Of a DNA stretch of 64,000 nucleotides, positions 33,326-42,476 are shown piece by piece (within the stretch, counting starts at the first letter, position 1; the number at the start of each line of letters is the position of its first letter). The stretch comes from Streptomyces griseocarneus. Lineage in GTDB: Bacteria; Actinomycetota; Actinomycetes; Streptomycetales; Streptomycetaceae. The stretch is from positions 492,379 through 556,378 of the forward strand of contig PENC01000003.1 in NCBI GenBank assembly GCA_003674045.1. Reading direction: 5' to 3'. The notes under the pieces are model-generated. The model saw only the letters and a list, made by a program, of their open reading frames with translations. It was not told the origin of the DNA and searched no databases. Position numbers and translations under genes: made by a program.

Positions 33326-35983
33326 TTGCCCGTTTTAAGGCGCTTGATCTCGCCCGAGGGGCGTATCTGGGAGGCAGACGAAATCGCGGCCCGCGTATTC
33401 GGCGCCGCCGAACTTCTCGCACGCCGCGGCGTCGAACCCGGTTCGCGGGTGATGATGAGTGGGGCCAATTCCCCGGAATGGGTCGTCGATTTGCTCGCGC
33501 TCATTCACCTCGACGCTTCGGTGGTCCTGGCCGATCACCGAGCCGCCCCGTCACAGCGGTCGCAGATCCGTGCGCGGGCGCGCGTGGTGCTCGACATCGG
33601 CGACGGTACGGGCGACACCGCGGCGCCACGGCCCACGTCGGACACGGCGGCCGTGCCCGATGTCGCAGCCTGGGCCCGGCGCCGGGATGCCGCGATCTCG
33701 TGGTCGTCGGGTACGACAGGCAGCCCCAAGGGCATTGTCCGCTCCGGTCGCTCGATTCTGGACAACCTCGCACTCAGCGCGGAACGCATGGGGTACCGGC
33801 CTGACGATGTCTTCCTGCCCGTCCTGCCGTACTCCCACCAATACGGTCTGTCGCTGGTCCTCTGCTGGTGGTTGGGCGGAGGCACGCTCGTGGTCTATGG
33901 GCCGACCACGCGCCTGGACCGTGCACTTGCGCTGGGTTCGGACCACGGCCTCTCCATCGTGGACGGGGCCCCGTCGACCTATTACACCCTGCTGAACGTG
34001 CTCGACCGCCGTCCCGCTCTCGCCGACGCGCTGAAGACGGTACGGGCCTGGTGTGTGGGCGGCGCGCCGCTGGGGCGCAACCTGGCGGCCCGGTTCCACG
34101 CCCGCACAGGCCGGCATCTGCTCGACGGCTACGGAGCGACCGAGGTGGGGAACATCGCGCTGGCGCCCCCTGCCGATCCGGTCGGGTGCGGCACACCGCT
34201 GCCCGGGGTGGTCGTCGAAGTCCACGACGACCACGGGAGGCCGCTTCCCAGCGGCCGGCTCGGCGAGCTCGTCGTACGCAGTGACGGCCTGATGACCGGC
34301 TATCTGGACGATGACGGCGAGATCGTTCCGGTTTCGGGCCCTGTTCACCGCACGGGCGACATCGGTCTGCTCGACGCCGTCGGCCGCGTCTTCCCGGTCG
34401 GGCGCAAGCATGCCGTGCACCGTGACGGCCACACGCTCTATCCCGATCACCTCGCCGAGCGTGCCGAGTCGGCCGGCGCGCAGACGGAGGTCGTCGCCGT
34501 CCCCGACGAGCGTCTGGGCTGTCGTCTGGTGTTCGTGATCGCGGACCCGGACGGTCACGAACCCGCGTACTGGAAACGGGTGTTGCGCTCTGTGCTCGCC
34601 CGCTATGAGCAGCCCGATCACATCGTCGTGCTTCCCGCGTTGCCTCTCACGCACACGGGAAAGCCCGACCCGGCCGTTCTGGGGAAGATCGCCATGACCT
34701 CGCTGTCCGTATCGCACCATACGACCACCGACGCAGCCGCGTTCGGCTCGGCCGTCAGCGGGACCGACTACCGCATCCCTTTCGCCGACCGTGTCGAAGC
34801 GCTGTGCGCAGTGCGCCGGTACGTGGCCGGCAATGAAGACGTGGTGATGAGGATTCTCACCGACATCTCGCCCCACCACACCGCCGTCGCGGAGATTCGT
34901 TCGTTCCTCGCCACCCTCGACGGAGCGGAGGAGGAGATACGCCGGGTCCGGCCCGGCTGTGTTTCTCGGGCCGCGGTGTTCATGCCCTCCAACATCCCGC
35001 TCTATTCCTACGCGCTGTACCTGCTCGTGGCGTCCCTTTACACCGACAGGATCGCCTTTCGCCCGTCTTCTGAAATCAGTAGCCAGATGCGCCGCTTGCA
35101 CGCCCTGCTGGCGCCGGTTCACGGATTGCCCATCGAGCTTTTCGAACTCAGCCAGCGCAAGTTCGTGACGGGGCCGGTGCGCGAGGCGGACCTCATCGTC
35201 TTCACCGGCAAATACTCCAATGCCGAGACCATTCGCGAAGGGCTGGCGGAGGACCAGCTCTTCCTCTTCTTCGGTCACGGCATCAATCCTTTCGTGATCG
35301 CACCCGACGCCGACCTCACGCGTGCCGTGGATGATGTCACGAGGATCCGGCTCCACAATTCGGGCCAGGACTGTTTCGGTCCCGACGTCGTGTTCGCGCC
35401 GCAGGGCCGAACCGAGGAATTCGTCAATCTGCTGTCCGCCAAACTGAGTTCGCTGCGTTTCGGGCAGAACAACGACCCGGCCGTCGACTACGGTCCGATC
35501 CACTACGACTCGGCACTGGTGAACTGCTCGGACTACCTGGTGCGTCATGTGAGCCGCATCCGGCACGGCGGGCGCATCGATCTGCTGTCCCGCAGGATCG
35601 AGCCGACCGTGCTGCTGTGGGGCTTCGACGACAAGATCCCCCTTACCGAGATGTTCGCCCCGGTGTTCAACGTCGTGGCCTATCCCAGTGCGCGGCGGTT
35701 GCGTGAACGGTTGTCCAGCGCCTACTTCAGCGAACGCGCACTGGGAGCGATGGTCTACGGAAACGATCCGGAGACGGTGAACGTTCTGTCCAAGCGTCAC
35801 CGAACCTGTGTCGGCCACACGCTGCTCGACGCCGACGACGGCAACCGTCCGTTCGGCGGATTCGGGCTGAGGGCGAACTATCTCTCCTACGACGGCGAGC
35901 GGCACGCCGAACCACTGCTCATGTCGCAGGCCGTGGCGCAGAATCTCCCGGCGGCCGCCCCTGTCGCGGTGCGTGGGGAGTGA
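33326..35983 (+). CDS. ANL acyl/aryl ligase fused to aldehyde dehydrogenase-type reductase
   Basis: 885 residues in two enzymes. Residues about 1-455 form an adenylating (ANL) domain: P-loop SWSSGTTGSPKG (125-136), GYGATEVGN (269-276), TGD (343-345) and catalytic Lys446 (THTGKPD). Residues about 485-885 form an aldehyde-dehydrogenase fold with nucleophile Cys683 (HNSGQDCFGP) and a C-terminal RPFGGFG. The Glu of hydrolytic ALDHs is not evident where expected (FFGHG instead of ELGG), as in acyl-reducing members. It probably activates an acid and reduces it to an aldehyde. TTG start 33326 with AAGGAG; codon 4 is TTA, implying bldA-dependent expression. Confidence 0.85.
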   Translation: MPVLRRLISPEGRIWEADEIAARVFGAAELLARRGVEPGSRVMMSGANSPEWVVDLLALIHLDASVVLADHRAAPSQRSQIRARARVVLDIGDGTGDTAAPRPTSDTAAVPDVAAWARRRDAAISWSSGTTGSPKGIVRSGRSILDNLALSAERMGYRPDDVFLPVLPYSHQYGLSLVLCWWLGGGTLVVYGPTTRLDRALALGSDHGLSIVDGAPSTYYTLLNVLDRRPALADALKTVRAWCVGGAPLGRNLAARFHARTGRHLLDGYGATEVGNIALAPPADPVGCGTPLPGVVVEVHDDHGRPLPSGRLGELVVRSDGLMTGYLDDDGEIVPVSGPVHRTGDIGLLDAVGRVFPVGRKHAVHRDGHTLYPDHLAERAESAGAQTEVVAVPDERLGCRLVFVIADPDGHEPAYWKRVLRSVLARYEQPDHIVVLPALPLTHTGKPDPAVLGKIAMTSLSVSHHTTTDAAAFGSAVSGTDYRIPFADRVEALCAVRRYVAGNEDVVMRILTDISPHHTAVAEIRSFLATLDGAEEEIRRVRPGCVSRAAVFMPSNIPLYSYALYLLVASLYTDRIAFRPSSEISSQMRRLHALLAPVHGLPIELFELSQRKFVTGPVREADLIVFTGKYSNAETIREGLAEDQLFLFFGHGINPFVIAPDADLTRAVDDVTRIRLHNSGQDCFGPDVVFAPQGRTEEFVNLLSAKLSSLRFGQNNDPAVDYGPIHYDSALVNCSDYLVRHVSRIRHGGRIDLLSRRIEPTVLLWGFDDKIPLTEMFAPVFNVVAYPSARRLRERLSSAYFSERALGAMVYGNDPETVNVLSKRHRTCVGHTLLDADDGNRPFGGFGLRANYLSYDGERHAEPLLMSQAVAQNLPAAAPVAVRGE

Positions 35984-37677
35984 CCCGGGTGAGCAAACGG
36001 TATGCCGACGCGTGGTCCGCGATCGTCGACGTGCTGGTGGCGAACGGGGTGGACACCTGTTTCGGGCTGCCCGGCGACGATCTGGAGTTGCTTCGCGCCC
36101 TCGACGCCGTCGGCCTGGACCTCGTGCCATGCCGTGACCAACGCAACGCGATGTACATGGCGACCGGCTACGCGCTGCAGTCGGGCCGGCTCGCCGTCTG
36201 CGCGCTGGGCAAAGGACCGGCTGTCACACACGCGGCCACGGGGCTGCTGGAGGCGCGGGAGTCCGGCGCGCCGGTCCTCGTACTCGCCGCCGGCGCGCCC
36301 GAACGGCGCCGGGGCAGCGGCGGGTTCCAGGAACTCGACCAGGTCGCCGTGACAGCACCCCTCACGCGGTGGGCGCACCGGGTGGGGCACCCCGACCGGA
36401 TCGTCCCCGCGACGGTGACGGCGCTGACCCGAGCCGTGGGGCCGCCGTCCGGACCCGTGTACCTGGAGGTGCCCGACGACGTCCGCACGGCGGAGGTCCT
36501 CGTCACCGGACCGTTGCCGACGCTGCCCGAACCACTGCTCCCCGAGTCCGTTCCCGTGGCGCCGGGACCGGCGCTGGCGGCGATCCGTGCGAGTCGGCGC
36601 CCGGTGGTACTGGTGGGCGGCGGAATGCGGCACCGCAACGGCGGCGGCGCGGTCGAGCACTTCGCCGAACTCCTCGGCGCGGCACTCTTCACCACCGCGT
36701 CCGGCCGCGGTGCCGTCGACGAGCACCACCCGCTGTTCTGCGGTGTGGCGGGCCTCTACGCCGGGGCTCCCGCCCGCGAGCTGTGGGCGTCCTGTGACCT
36801 GGTGGTGTCGCTCGCCGGGCGACTCGAGGAGACCGTCGTCGAAGGCGGATCGCCGTGGCCCTCGGTCGAGGTGGTGCAGGTCAACATCGATCCGGGCGGG
36901 CTGTCGGCCGAGTTCCCGGGCCCGCGCGTGCTCGGCGACGCCCGGCACGCCGTGCTCGGCTGGGCGCGGGCGCTGGACGAGGACGGCAGGGCCGGGCGCG
37001 CGGACACGACCGGGGCATGGGTGAACGGGATCGCCGTCGCCCGCAAGGCCATGTCGCTCGAAGCGGAAGAGGAGTTGGCCCGCGCGGCGACGCTGCCGGG
37101 GATCCGCGTCGCCGAGCTGCTCGCCGCGCTCGACGCCACCGCCTCCGAGCCCCGCGTGCTGGTCCAGGAGAACGGGCTGCAGGACATGTGGTCCTACGGC
37201 TTCCCCTTCCGCGTCGGCGGCGGGTCCGTCGTACCGTCGGAGCAGACCCCCTTGGGCTTCGGAGCGGCCGCGGCCATCGGGGTCAAGCGGGCCGCCCCGG
37301 ACCACGAGGTCACCGCGTTCATCGGGGACGGGGCGTTCCTCGCGGCCCGTGCGGACATCGCCGTCACTGCTCCGGCCCACGGCGGCGTCCTGTACGTGGT
37401 GCTGTGCAACGGCGGCTACGGCTGGCTGGACGCCCAGCGCGCCCGCCTCGGCCTCGACGCCGAACGCCACCCCTTCACGCGCCCGGGCGCGCCGCCACCC
37501 GCGGTGGACGGGCCGGACCTCCGCTGTCGGGTGCTGCGCGACAAGGCCGTGCTGACCGAGGAGATCCGCGCCGCGCGACGGTTCTGCGCACAGGGCGGCA
37601 CAGCCGTGCTCATGGTGCCGGTCGCCCCCGACGACATCCTCCCGGCCCCCCGCGACGCCGAGGCGGTTCCCCAGTGA
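35980..37677 (+). CDS. Thiamine diphosphate-dependent enzyme (acetolactate synthase-like)
   Basis: 565 residues with the three-domain layout of ThDP decarboligases. The N-terminal pyrimidine-binding domain has GLPGDD and LVPCRDQRNAMYMATGYA, a central domain follows, and the C-terminal cofactor motif is GDGAFLAARADIAV...LCNGGYGW. The catalytic Glu that normally activates ThDP is replaced by Gln54. Such enzymes decarboxylate 2-oxoacids or join them to aldehydes (acyloin formation). The upstream fusion enzyme could supply the aldehyde. It overlaps the upstream stop by four bases (GTGA). Confidence 0.85.
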   Translation: MTRVSKRYADAWSAIVDVLVANGVDTCFGLPGDDLELLRALDAVGLDLVPCRDQRNAMYMATGYALQSGRLAVCALGKGPAVTHAATGLLEARESGAPVLVLAAGAPERRRGSGGFQELDQVAVTAPLTRWAHRVGHPDRIVPATVTALTRAVGPPSGPVYLEVPDDVRTAEVLVTGPLPTLPEPLLPESVPVAPGPALAAIRASRRPVVLVGGGMRHRNGGGAVEHFAELLGAALFTTASGRGAVDEHHPLFCGVAGLYAGAPARELWASCDLVVSLAGRLEETVVEGGSPWPSVEVVQVNIDPGGLSAEFPGPRVLGDARHAVLGWARALDEDGRAGRADTTGAWVNGIAVARKAMSLEAEEELARAATLPGIRVAELLAALDATASEPRVLVQENGLQDMWSYGFPFRVGGGSVVPSEQTPLGFGAAAAIGVKRAAPDHEVTAFIGDGAFLAARADIAVTAPAHGGVLYVVLCNGGYGWLDAQRARLGLDAERHPFTRPGAPPPAVDGPDLRCRVLRDKAVLTEEIRAARRFCAQGGTAVLMVPVAPDDILPAPRDAEAVPQ

Positions 37678-38951
37678 CGGACGCGAAAGAGCGAGGCGAC
37701 GCGGGGCGCGGCCGGGCCCGGCGCCGGGTGATGGTCACCGGGTACGGGGCGGTGACGCCGCTGGGCCACAGCGTCGACGAGACCTGGACGGCGATGCTGG
37801 CCGGGCGCAGCGGCATCGACACCGTGGACACGATCGACGTGACCGGCCTCGGAGTCCGGATCGGCGGCCAGGTCCGCGGATTCACTCCCGGCCGCTACAT
37901 GCCCCCGACAGTCAGTCGTCGCGCCGACCCGTACGCGCAGTACGCCCTCGCCGCGGCGCTGGAGGCCTGCGAGCACGCCGGACTCGTCGTCGACGACCGC
38001 CTGGCGCCGCGGGTCGCCGTGATCATCGGCAGTGGCTACGGCCCGGTCGGGTCGATCTACCGCGCCGCCAACACCCTGCGTGACAAAGGGCCACGGGCCA
38101 TCAGCCCGTTCACCCAGGTCACGACCGCCATGGACAGCGCCGCCGGGGAGATCAGCATGCGTCTCGGCGCGCAGGGGCCCAGCCGTGCCCAGAGCACGGC
38201 GTGCGCCAGCGGCGCCGACGCGGTGGGCGCGGGGATGCGCATGATCGGTCATGGGGAGGCCGACGTCGTCCTCGTCGGCGGCGCCGACGCCTGTGTCACC
38301 ACCGTCGATCTCGCGGGCAGCGGCAACGCCCGCGCGCTGTCCAGGCGCAACGACGACCCGGCCGCGGCGTGCCGGCCGTTCGACGCGCACCGCGACGGGT
38401 TCGTGATGAGCGAGGGAGCCGCCGTGCTGGTGCTGGAGGCCGCCGAGGTGGCCGACGGACGAGGGGCGACGGCCCTGGCCGAACTCGCGGGTTACGGAGC
38501 GAGTTCCGACGCCCATCACTGGACCGCCCCGCACCCGGAGGGACGGGGCGCGTGCCTCGCCGTCGAGGCGGCGCTGCGCGACGCGGGGATAACGGGGGCG
38601 GACGTGGACTACGTCAACGCGCACGGCACCGGAACGCTGCTGAACGACGCCGTCGAGACGGCCGTCCTGCGCGAGGTGCTGGGCGATCGTGTCACCCGGA
38701 TCCCGGTCAGCTCCACCAAGTCGATGACCGGGCACATGATCGGTGCCGCCGGGGCGGTCGAGCTCGTGGCGTCGATCCAGGCCCTCCGCACGGGCGACGT
38801 CCCGCCGACCGTCAACTGCGACGAGCCGATCGCCCCGGACATCAACTTCGTGCCGCACCGGACGCAGCACCACGAGCGCATGCGGATCGCTCTCAGCAAC
38901 TCGTTCGGCTTCGGCGGCCACAACGCCGCTCTCGTGGTCCGAGCCGTATGA
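37674..38951 (+). CDS. Beta-ketoacyl-ACP synthase (KAS II type)
   Basis: 425 residues. Catalytic Cys177 is in STACASGADAVG; both His motifs are present (NAHGTGTLLND and SMTGHMIGAAG), and the C-terminus is SFGFGGHNA. It is a functional elongating KAS by motif. The GTG at 37674 overlaps the ThDP-enzyme stop. With the ACP and SDR encoded downstream it should build a beta-ketoacyl or reduced acyl chain, separate from primary fatty acid synthesis. Confidence 0.92.
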   Translation: MTDAKERGDAGRGRARRRVMVTGYGAVTPLGHSVDETWTAMLAGRSGIDTVDTIDVTGLGVRIGGQVRGFTPGRYMPPTVSRRADPYAQYALAAALEACEHAGLVVDDRLAPRVAVIIGSGYGPVGSIYRAANTLRDKGPRAISPFTQVTTAMDSAAGEISMRLGAQGPSRAQSTACASGADAVGAGMRMIGHGEADVVLVGGADACVTTVDLAGSGNARALSRRNDDPAAACRPFDAHRDGFVMSEGAAVLVLEAAEVADGRGATALAELAGYGASSDAHHWTAPHPEGRGACLAVEAALRDAGITGADVDYVNAHGTGTLLNDAVETAVLREVLGDRVTRIPVSSTKSMTGHMIGAAGAVELVASIQALRTGDVPPTVNCDEPIAPDINFVPHRTQHHERMRIALSNSFGFGGHNAALVVRAV

Positions 38952-38961
38952 GGTCCCGGCC

Positions 38962-40935
38962 GTGAACCACCTCCCGGAACCGGCCCCCAGCCCCGCCACC
39001 GTCACCCGCAGCGGGCCGCTGACCTGGGTCCAGCAGTGGCACTGGTTCGAACGCACCATTCCCTCACCACGGCGGGTGAACCCCACGCCGCTCGCCGACC
39101 ACTGCCACGTCCCGCCCCCGGCAACCCTCGCCGACGTCCACGCGGCGCTCGCGTCCCTCACCGCCCGCCACGAGGCGCTGCGCACCACCGTCGACCCGCT
39201 CCGCCCGGTACAACACGTCCACCGCGCGGACTGGGCCCCGCTGCCGGTCGACCACATCGACGTCCCCGCCGTCGATGCCGACACCTTGGAGGCCGCCACG
39301 GCGGCGCTGGCCGCCTGCCCGATCGATCCCGAGCGACATCCGCCCTGGCTCGCCAGGGTGCTGCTCGAGGCGGGAAAGCCACGTGCGGTCCTGGTGGCCG
39401 CCCATCACGTGGTGATCGACGGATGGGGGCTGGCGGTACTGATCGACCAGCTGCACGAGCGACTGCGCGGCGACGACGCATCGGTGGAGGCGTCCACGCA
39501 CCCGCTCGACGCGGTCGCCGCCCAGCATCCGGAACGCGCCCGCGCGGCGGAGCGTGAGTGGCTCATGCGTCTCGTGAGCAACCCGACGGGCGTGCTGGCC
39601 CCGTTCGGCGGGACCGGCGACGGCAACGGACGCCACCGGCTCCAGCACCGCTCGGTGGGCGCGTACGACGACCTCGACCGCGTCGCCCGGCGTTATCGGG
39701 TCAGCCCGGAGGCCGTTGTGCTCGCGGCGCTGGCCCACGACGTCGCCACCCGCACCGGCGAGCACCGGTTCCTCGCGTCGGTGGTGGTCTCCAACCGGGC
39801 CCGGGCCGCTCTGCGGAACAGCGTCGGTGTCCGGGCCCTGACGGTTCCGGTACAGATCGATCTCCGCCCGGGCGCGGCGTTCGGCGAGGTGGTCGCCTCC
39901 GTCGCTGCCGCCTCCGCCGCGGCCTACCGGCACGGTCAGTGGTGCCCCGCGGAACTGGTCGCCGCCCAGGCCCGCATGGATCGTCGCCGCGGTGTCGTGA
40001 CCGTACCCACCATCGAGTACAACTGCTATTCGTGGCCGCGTGACTACCTGGTCCCCGCGCGGCACACTCCGCCGGACGGGGCCTGGATCAGCAGCGCGCC
40101 CGACGAACCCTGCGACACGCTCTACGTCGACTTCGCCCGCGACGAGGGGTTCGTCACCCTCGATGTCACCGTCGGGGACCACCTGCTCGACGCCGGGCAG
40201 GCCCTGGCGCTGCCCGCCCGTCTGTGCGGCCTCCTGCGTGAGCTCGCCGACGGTGCCGAGTGCCCGGTTCCGGCACGCTCGCTCACACCGGCCACCCCCG
40301 GATGGTGGCGCGCCCCGCAGGGATGGGTGTGCCTGCCCAAGGCCGAAGACGTGTTGCGCGGCCATCCCGGAGTGCTCGACGTGACGGTGGTGCCCAGCGG
40401 GGACGCCGGAGAGGAAGACGGGGAAGGCGACGAACCGCACCTCGTCGCGCACGCCCGCATCGCTCCCGGTGTCACCCCCGGCGACTTGCACCGCCACGTC
40501 CTGGACCACCTCGGCGAAGTGCCCGGCCTCGTGGCCCCGGGCCGCTACGTCCTGTCCCCGGCCGGCCTTGAATCCGGCCGCCTGCGCGACCAGTCCGGCG
40601 TCGCCACCGGCGGCACGGGAACCCCGCAGGTCCCGCCCCGCCCGCCCGCGACGGACGCCGAACGGGCTCTGGCCGCCGCGGTGTCCGCTGTCGGCCCCGG
40701 TGGTCCGCCGACCGGCCCCTTCGACGGTCCTGTTGCCGTGGACATGAACCGCTGTCTCGCCGACCACGGCATCACCTTGGTCGCCGTCCCTCGTCTCCTG
40801 GCGCTGCTTCAGCGGTCCGGTTTCACCGGAATCGCGTCGGACGAGCTGGCCGGAACGGCCTCGCTCGGCTACCTCGCCGCGGCTCTGGAGCCCTTATCGC
40901 CCCGCGTCCCTCGTGGAGGAGAAACCTCACCATGA
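38962..40935 (+). CDS. Condensation-domain protein with degenerate carrier-like C-terminus
   Basis: 657 residues. Residues about 15-440 form an NRPS condensation domain with the active-site HHVVIDGW (H148, H149, D153, G154). A region at about 455-550 resembles the C-terminal lid of ANL enzymes (AEDVLRGHPGVLDVTVVP...GDLHRHVLDHLGEVPGLV) but has no adenylation core. The last 85 residues look like a carrier domain, yet the position of the phosphopantetheine Ser is Thr (HGITLVAV), so it is probably not charged. It likely forms an amide or ester between chains carried elsewhere. One TTA codon (645) lies near its end. Confidence 0.8.
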   Translation: MNHLPEPAPSPATVTRSGPLTWVQQWHWFERTIPSPRRVNPTPLADHCHVPPPATLADVHAALASLTARHEALRTTVDPLRPVQHVHRADWAPLPVDHIDVPAVDADTLEAATAALAACPIDPERHPPWLARVLLEAGKPRAVLVAAHHVVIDGWGLAVLIDQLHERLRGDDASVEASTHPLDAVAAQHPERARAAEREWLMRLVSNPTGVLAPFGGTGDGNGRHRLQHRSVGAYDDLDRVARRYRVSPEAVVLAALAHDVATRTGEHRFLASVVVSNRARAALRNSVGVRALTVPVQIDLRPGAAFGEVVASVAAASAAAYRHGQWCPAELVAAQARMDRRRGVVTVPTIEYNCYSWPRDYLVPARHTPPDGAWISSAPDEPCDTLYVDFARDEGFVTLDVTVGDHLLDAGQALALPARLCGLLRELADGAECPVPARSLTPATPGWWRAPQGWVCLPKAEDVLRGHPGVLDVTVVPSGDAGEEDGEGDEPHLVAHARIAPGVTPGDLHRHVLDHLGEVPGLVAPGRYVLSPAGLESGRLRDQSGVATGGTGTPQVPPRPPATDAERALAAAVSAVGPGGPPTGPFDGPVAVDMNRCLADHGITLVAVPRLLALLQRSGFTGIASDELAGTASLGYLAAALEPLSPRVPRGGETSP

Positions 40936-42179
40936 CCGCGCCCCGCACCCGCGCACCGTCCGCGGACCGCCTGGCCCCATGGGCCTTCGCCGCTTTCGTC
41001 GAGGCCAACACGCACGACACGGCATACCGCCCGCCGGTGGTGGACGGTCCTGTCGGGCCGACCATCGTCCGCAACGGCCGTGAGCTGGTGAACTTCGCCA
41101 GCATCAGCTTTCTCGATCTGGAGCGCCACATCCCGGTACGACGATACTTCGCCGAGGGAGCGCTCGCCCACGGCCTGAGCACCAGCGGATCCAGGATGAC
41201 CCAGGGGATCTGCCGCCCGCACCAAGTGCTGGAGGAGACGATCGCCCACCACACCGGCAAGGAGCGGGCCATCAGCTTCGCCACGGGTCTCCTGGCCAAC
41301 ATCGGGTTCGTCCACGCCATGAGCAATTCCGCCCACTTCGACACCGGGATCGAGGTGCGCAATCGCGACACCGTCTTCGTCGTCGACCGTGACGTCCACT
41401 GGAGCATCTGGAAGGGCGTCGAGGGACTCGACTACGGCCGCAACGTCCACGCGTTCCGGCACAACGACGTCTCCGACCTGGCACGCGTCCTGGACCGGGT
41501 CCGGCCCGGCAAGACCGTGGTGATCGCCGAGAGCATCTACTCGGCCGACGGCACCATGGGGCCGATCGTGGAGATTCTCGACGAGTGCGACCGCCACGGC
41601 GCCATCAGCATGATCGACGATGCGAACGGCTTCATGGTCTACGGGCCCGAGAACCGCCCCTACGCCCGGGAGGCGGCCGCGATCCGGGAGCGTGCCGACT
41701 TCGTCATGGTGTCACTGTCGAAGGCCATCGGCCTGGAAGGCGGCGCGATCGCCGGGCCGGCGGAGGCCGTCGACGCCTTCGAACTGCTCTCCGGCACCTC
41801 GATGTTCACGGCCGCCATCCAGCCGCCCACCGCCTACACCGCCAAGCGCACGATCGACGCCCTCGCCGGCAAACCGGAGATCGTCGACGACTACCTGGCG
41901 CATGCCGCCCGCCTTCGCCGGCAGATGCACGAGGCCGGCACGCCGACGACACCGACCGAGTCGTACATGCTCTCCGTGCCGATCGGGAACGACGCCGCCG
42001 CCCTGCAGATGCGGGAGTGGTTCGTCGAGGACGGCTACCTCGTACCCGTCTTCTCCTACCCGGCCGTCTCACGCAACCAGGCGCTCCTGCGCCTGTTCCC
42101 GCACGCGGGCCACACCGAGGAGCAGATGGACGGCTTCCTGCGCACCCTCCTCACCTACCGACGGCGCCTCGGGCTCTGA
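40932..42179 (+). CDS. PLP-dependent alpha-oxoamine synthase (AONS/SPT-like)
   Basis: 415 residues. PLP Lys264 lies in VSLSKAIGLEGG, His156 stacks on the cofactor (VDRDVHWSIWKG), and NFASISFLD with TSGSRMTQG are family features. The family condenses an amino acid with an acyl-CoA or acyl-ACP, with loss of CO2, to an alpha-aminoketone (8-amino-7-oxononanoate, 3-ketosphinganine, CqsA product). The adjacent ACP and SDR genes recall bacterial sphingolipid-type loci, where the ketone is later reduced. The amino acid and acyl partners here are unknown. Its ATG overlaps the condensation-protein stop (ATGA). Confidence 0.88.
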   Translation: MTAPRTRAPSADRLAPWAFAAFVEANTHDTAYRPPVVDGPVGPTIVRNGRELVNFASISFLDLERHIPVRRYFAEGALAHGLSTSGSRMTQGICRPHQVLEETIAHHTGKERAISFATGLLANIGFVHAMSNSAHFDTGIEVRNRDTVFVVDRDVHWSIWKGVEGLDYGRNVHAFRHNDVSDLARVLDRVRPGKTVVIAESIYSADGTMGPIVEILDECDRHGAISMIDDANGFMVYGPENRPYAREAAAIRERADFVMVSLSKAIGLEGGAIAGPAEAVDAFELLSGTSMFTAAIQPPTAYTAKRTIDALAGKPEIVDDYLAHAARLRRQMHEAGTPTTPTESYMLSVPIGNDAAALQMREWFVEDGYLVPVFSYPAVSRNQALLRLFPHAGHTEEQMDGFLRTLLTYRRRLGL

Positions 42180-42221
42180 GCTCCCCGCCGGCCGACCCCA
42201 TCCCGGGAAGGAAACCCCCTG

Positions 42222-42476
42222 GTGAACAACACCGACATCCTCAACACCATCGCCAGGATCGTCGAAGAGGTCACCGGCGTCGAATCCGCCGAGGTGACCG
42301 CAGAGAAGTCCTTCACCGACGATCTCGACATCGACTCCCTGTCGATGGTGGAGATCATCGTGGCGGTCGAGGACGGGTTCGAGGTGAAGATCCCCGACGA
42401 CCGGGTCGCGGGGCTGAAAACCGTCGGCGACGCGGTGGGCTACATCGCCGACCACCATGGGACCAGGCGGCCGTGA
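42222..42476 (+). CDS. Acyl carrier protein
   Basis: 84 residues, typical ACP length. The Ser of LDIDSLSMVEI is the phosphopantetheine site. GTG start 42222 with GGGAAGGAAA upstream. It is probably the thioester donor to the alpha-oxoamine synthase and the partner of the KAS in the same operon. Its stop overlaps the SDR start. Confidence 0.92.
   Translation: MNNTDILNTIARIVEEVTGVESAEVTAEKSFTDDLDIDSLSMVEIIVAVEDGFEVKIPDDRVAGLKTVGDAVGYIADHHGTRRP

Noticed and set aside
42181..42221. A functional element between the alpha-oxoamine synthase and ACP genes.
   Set aside because: Only 40 bp containing a ribosome site; no inverted repeat or other signal.
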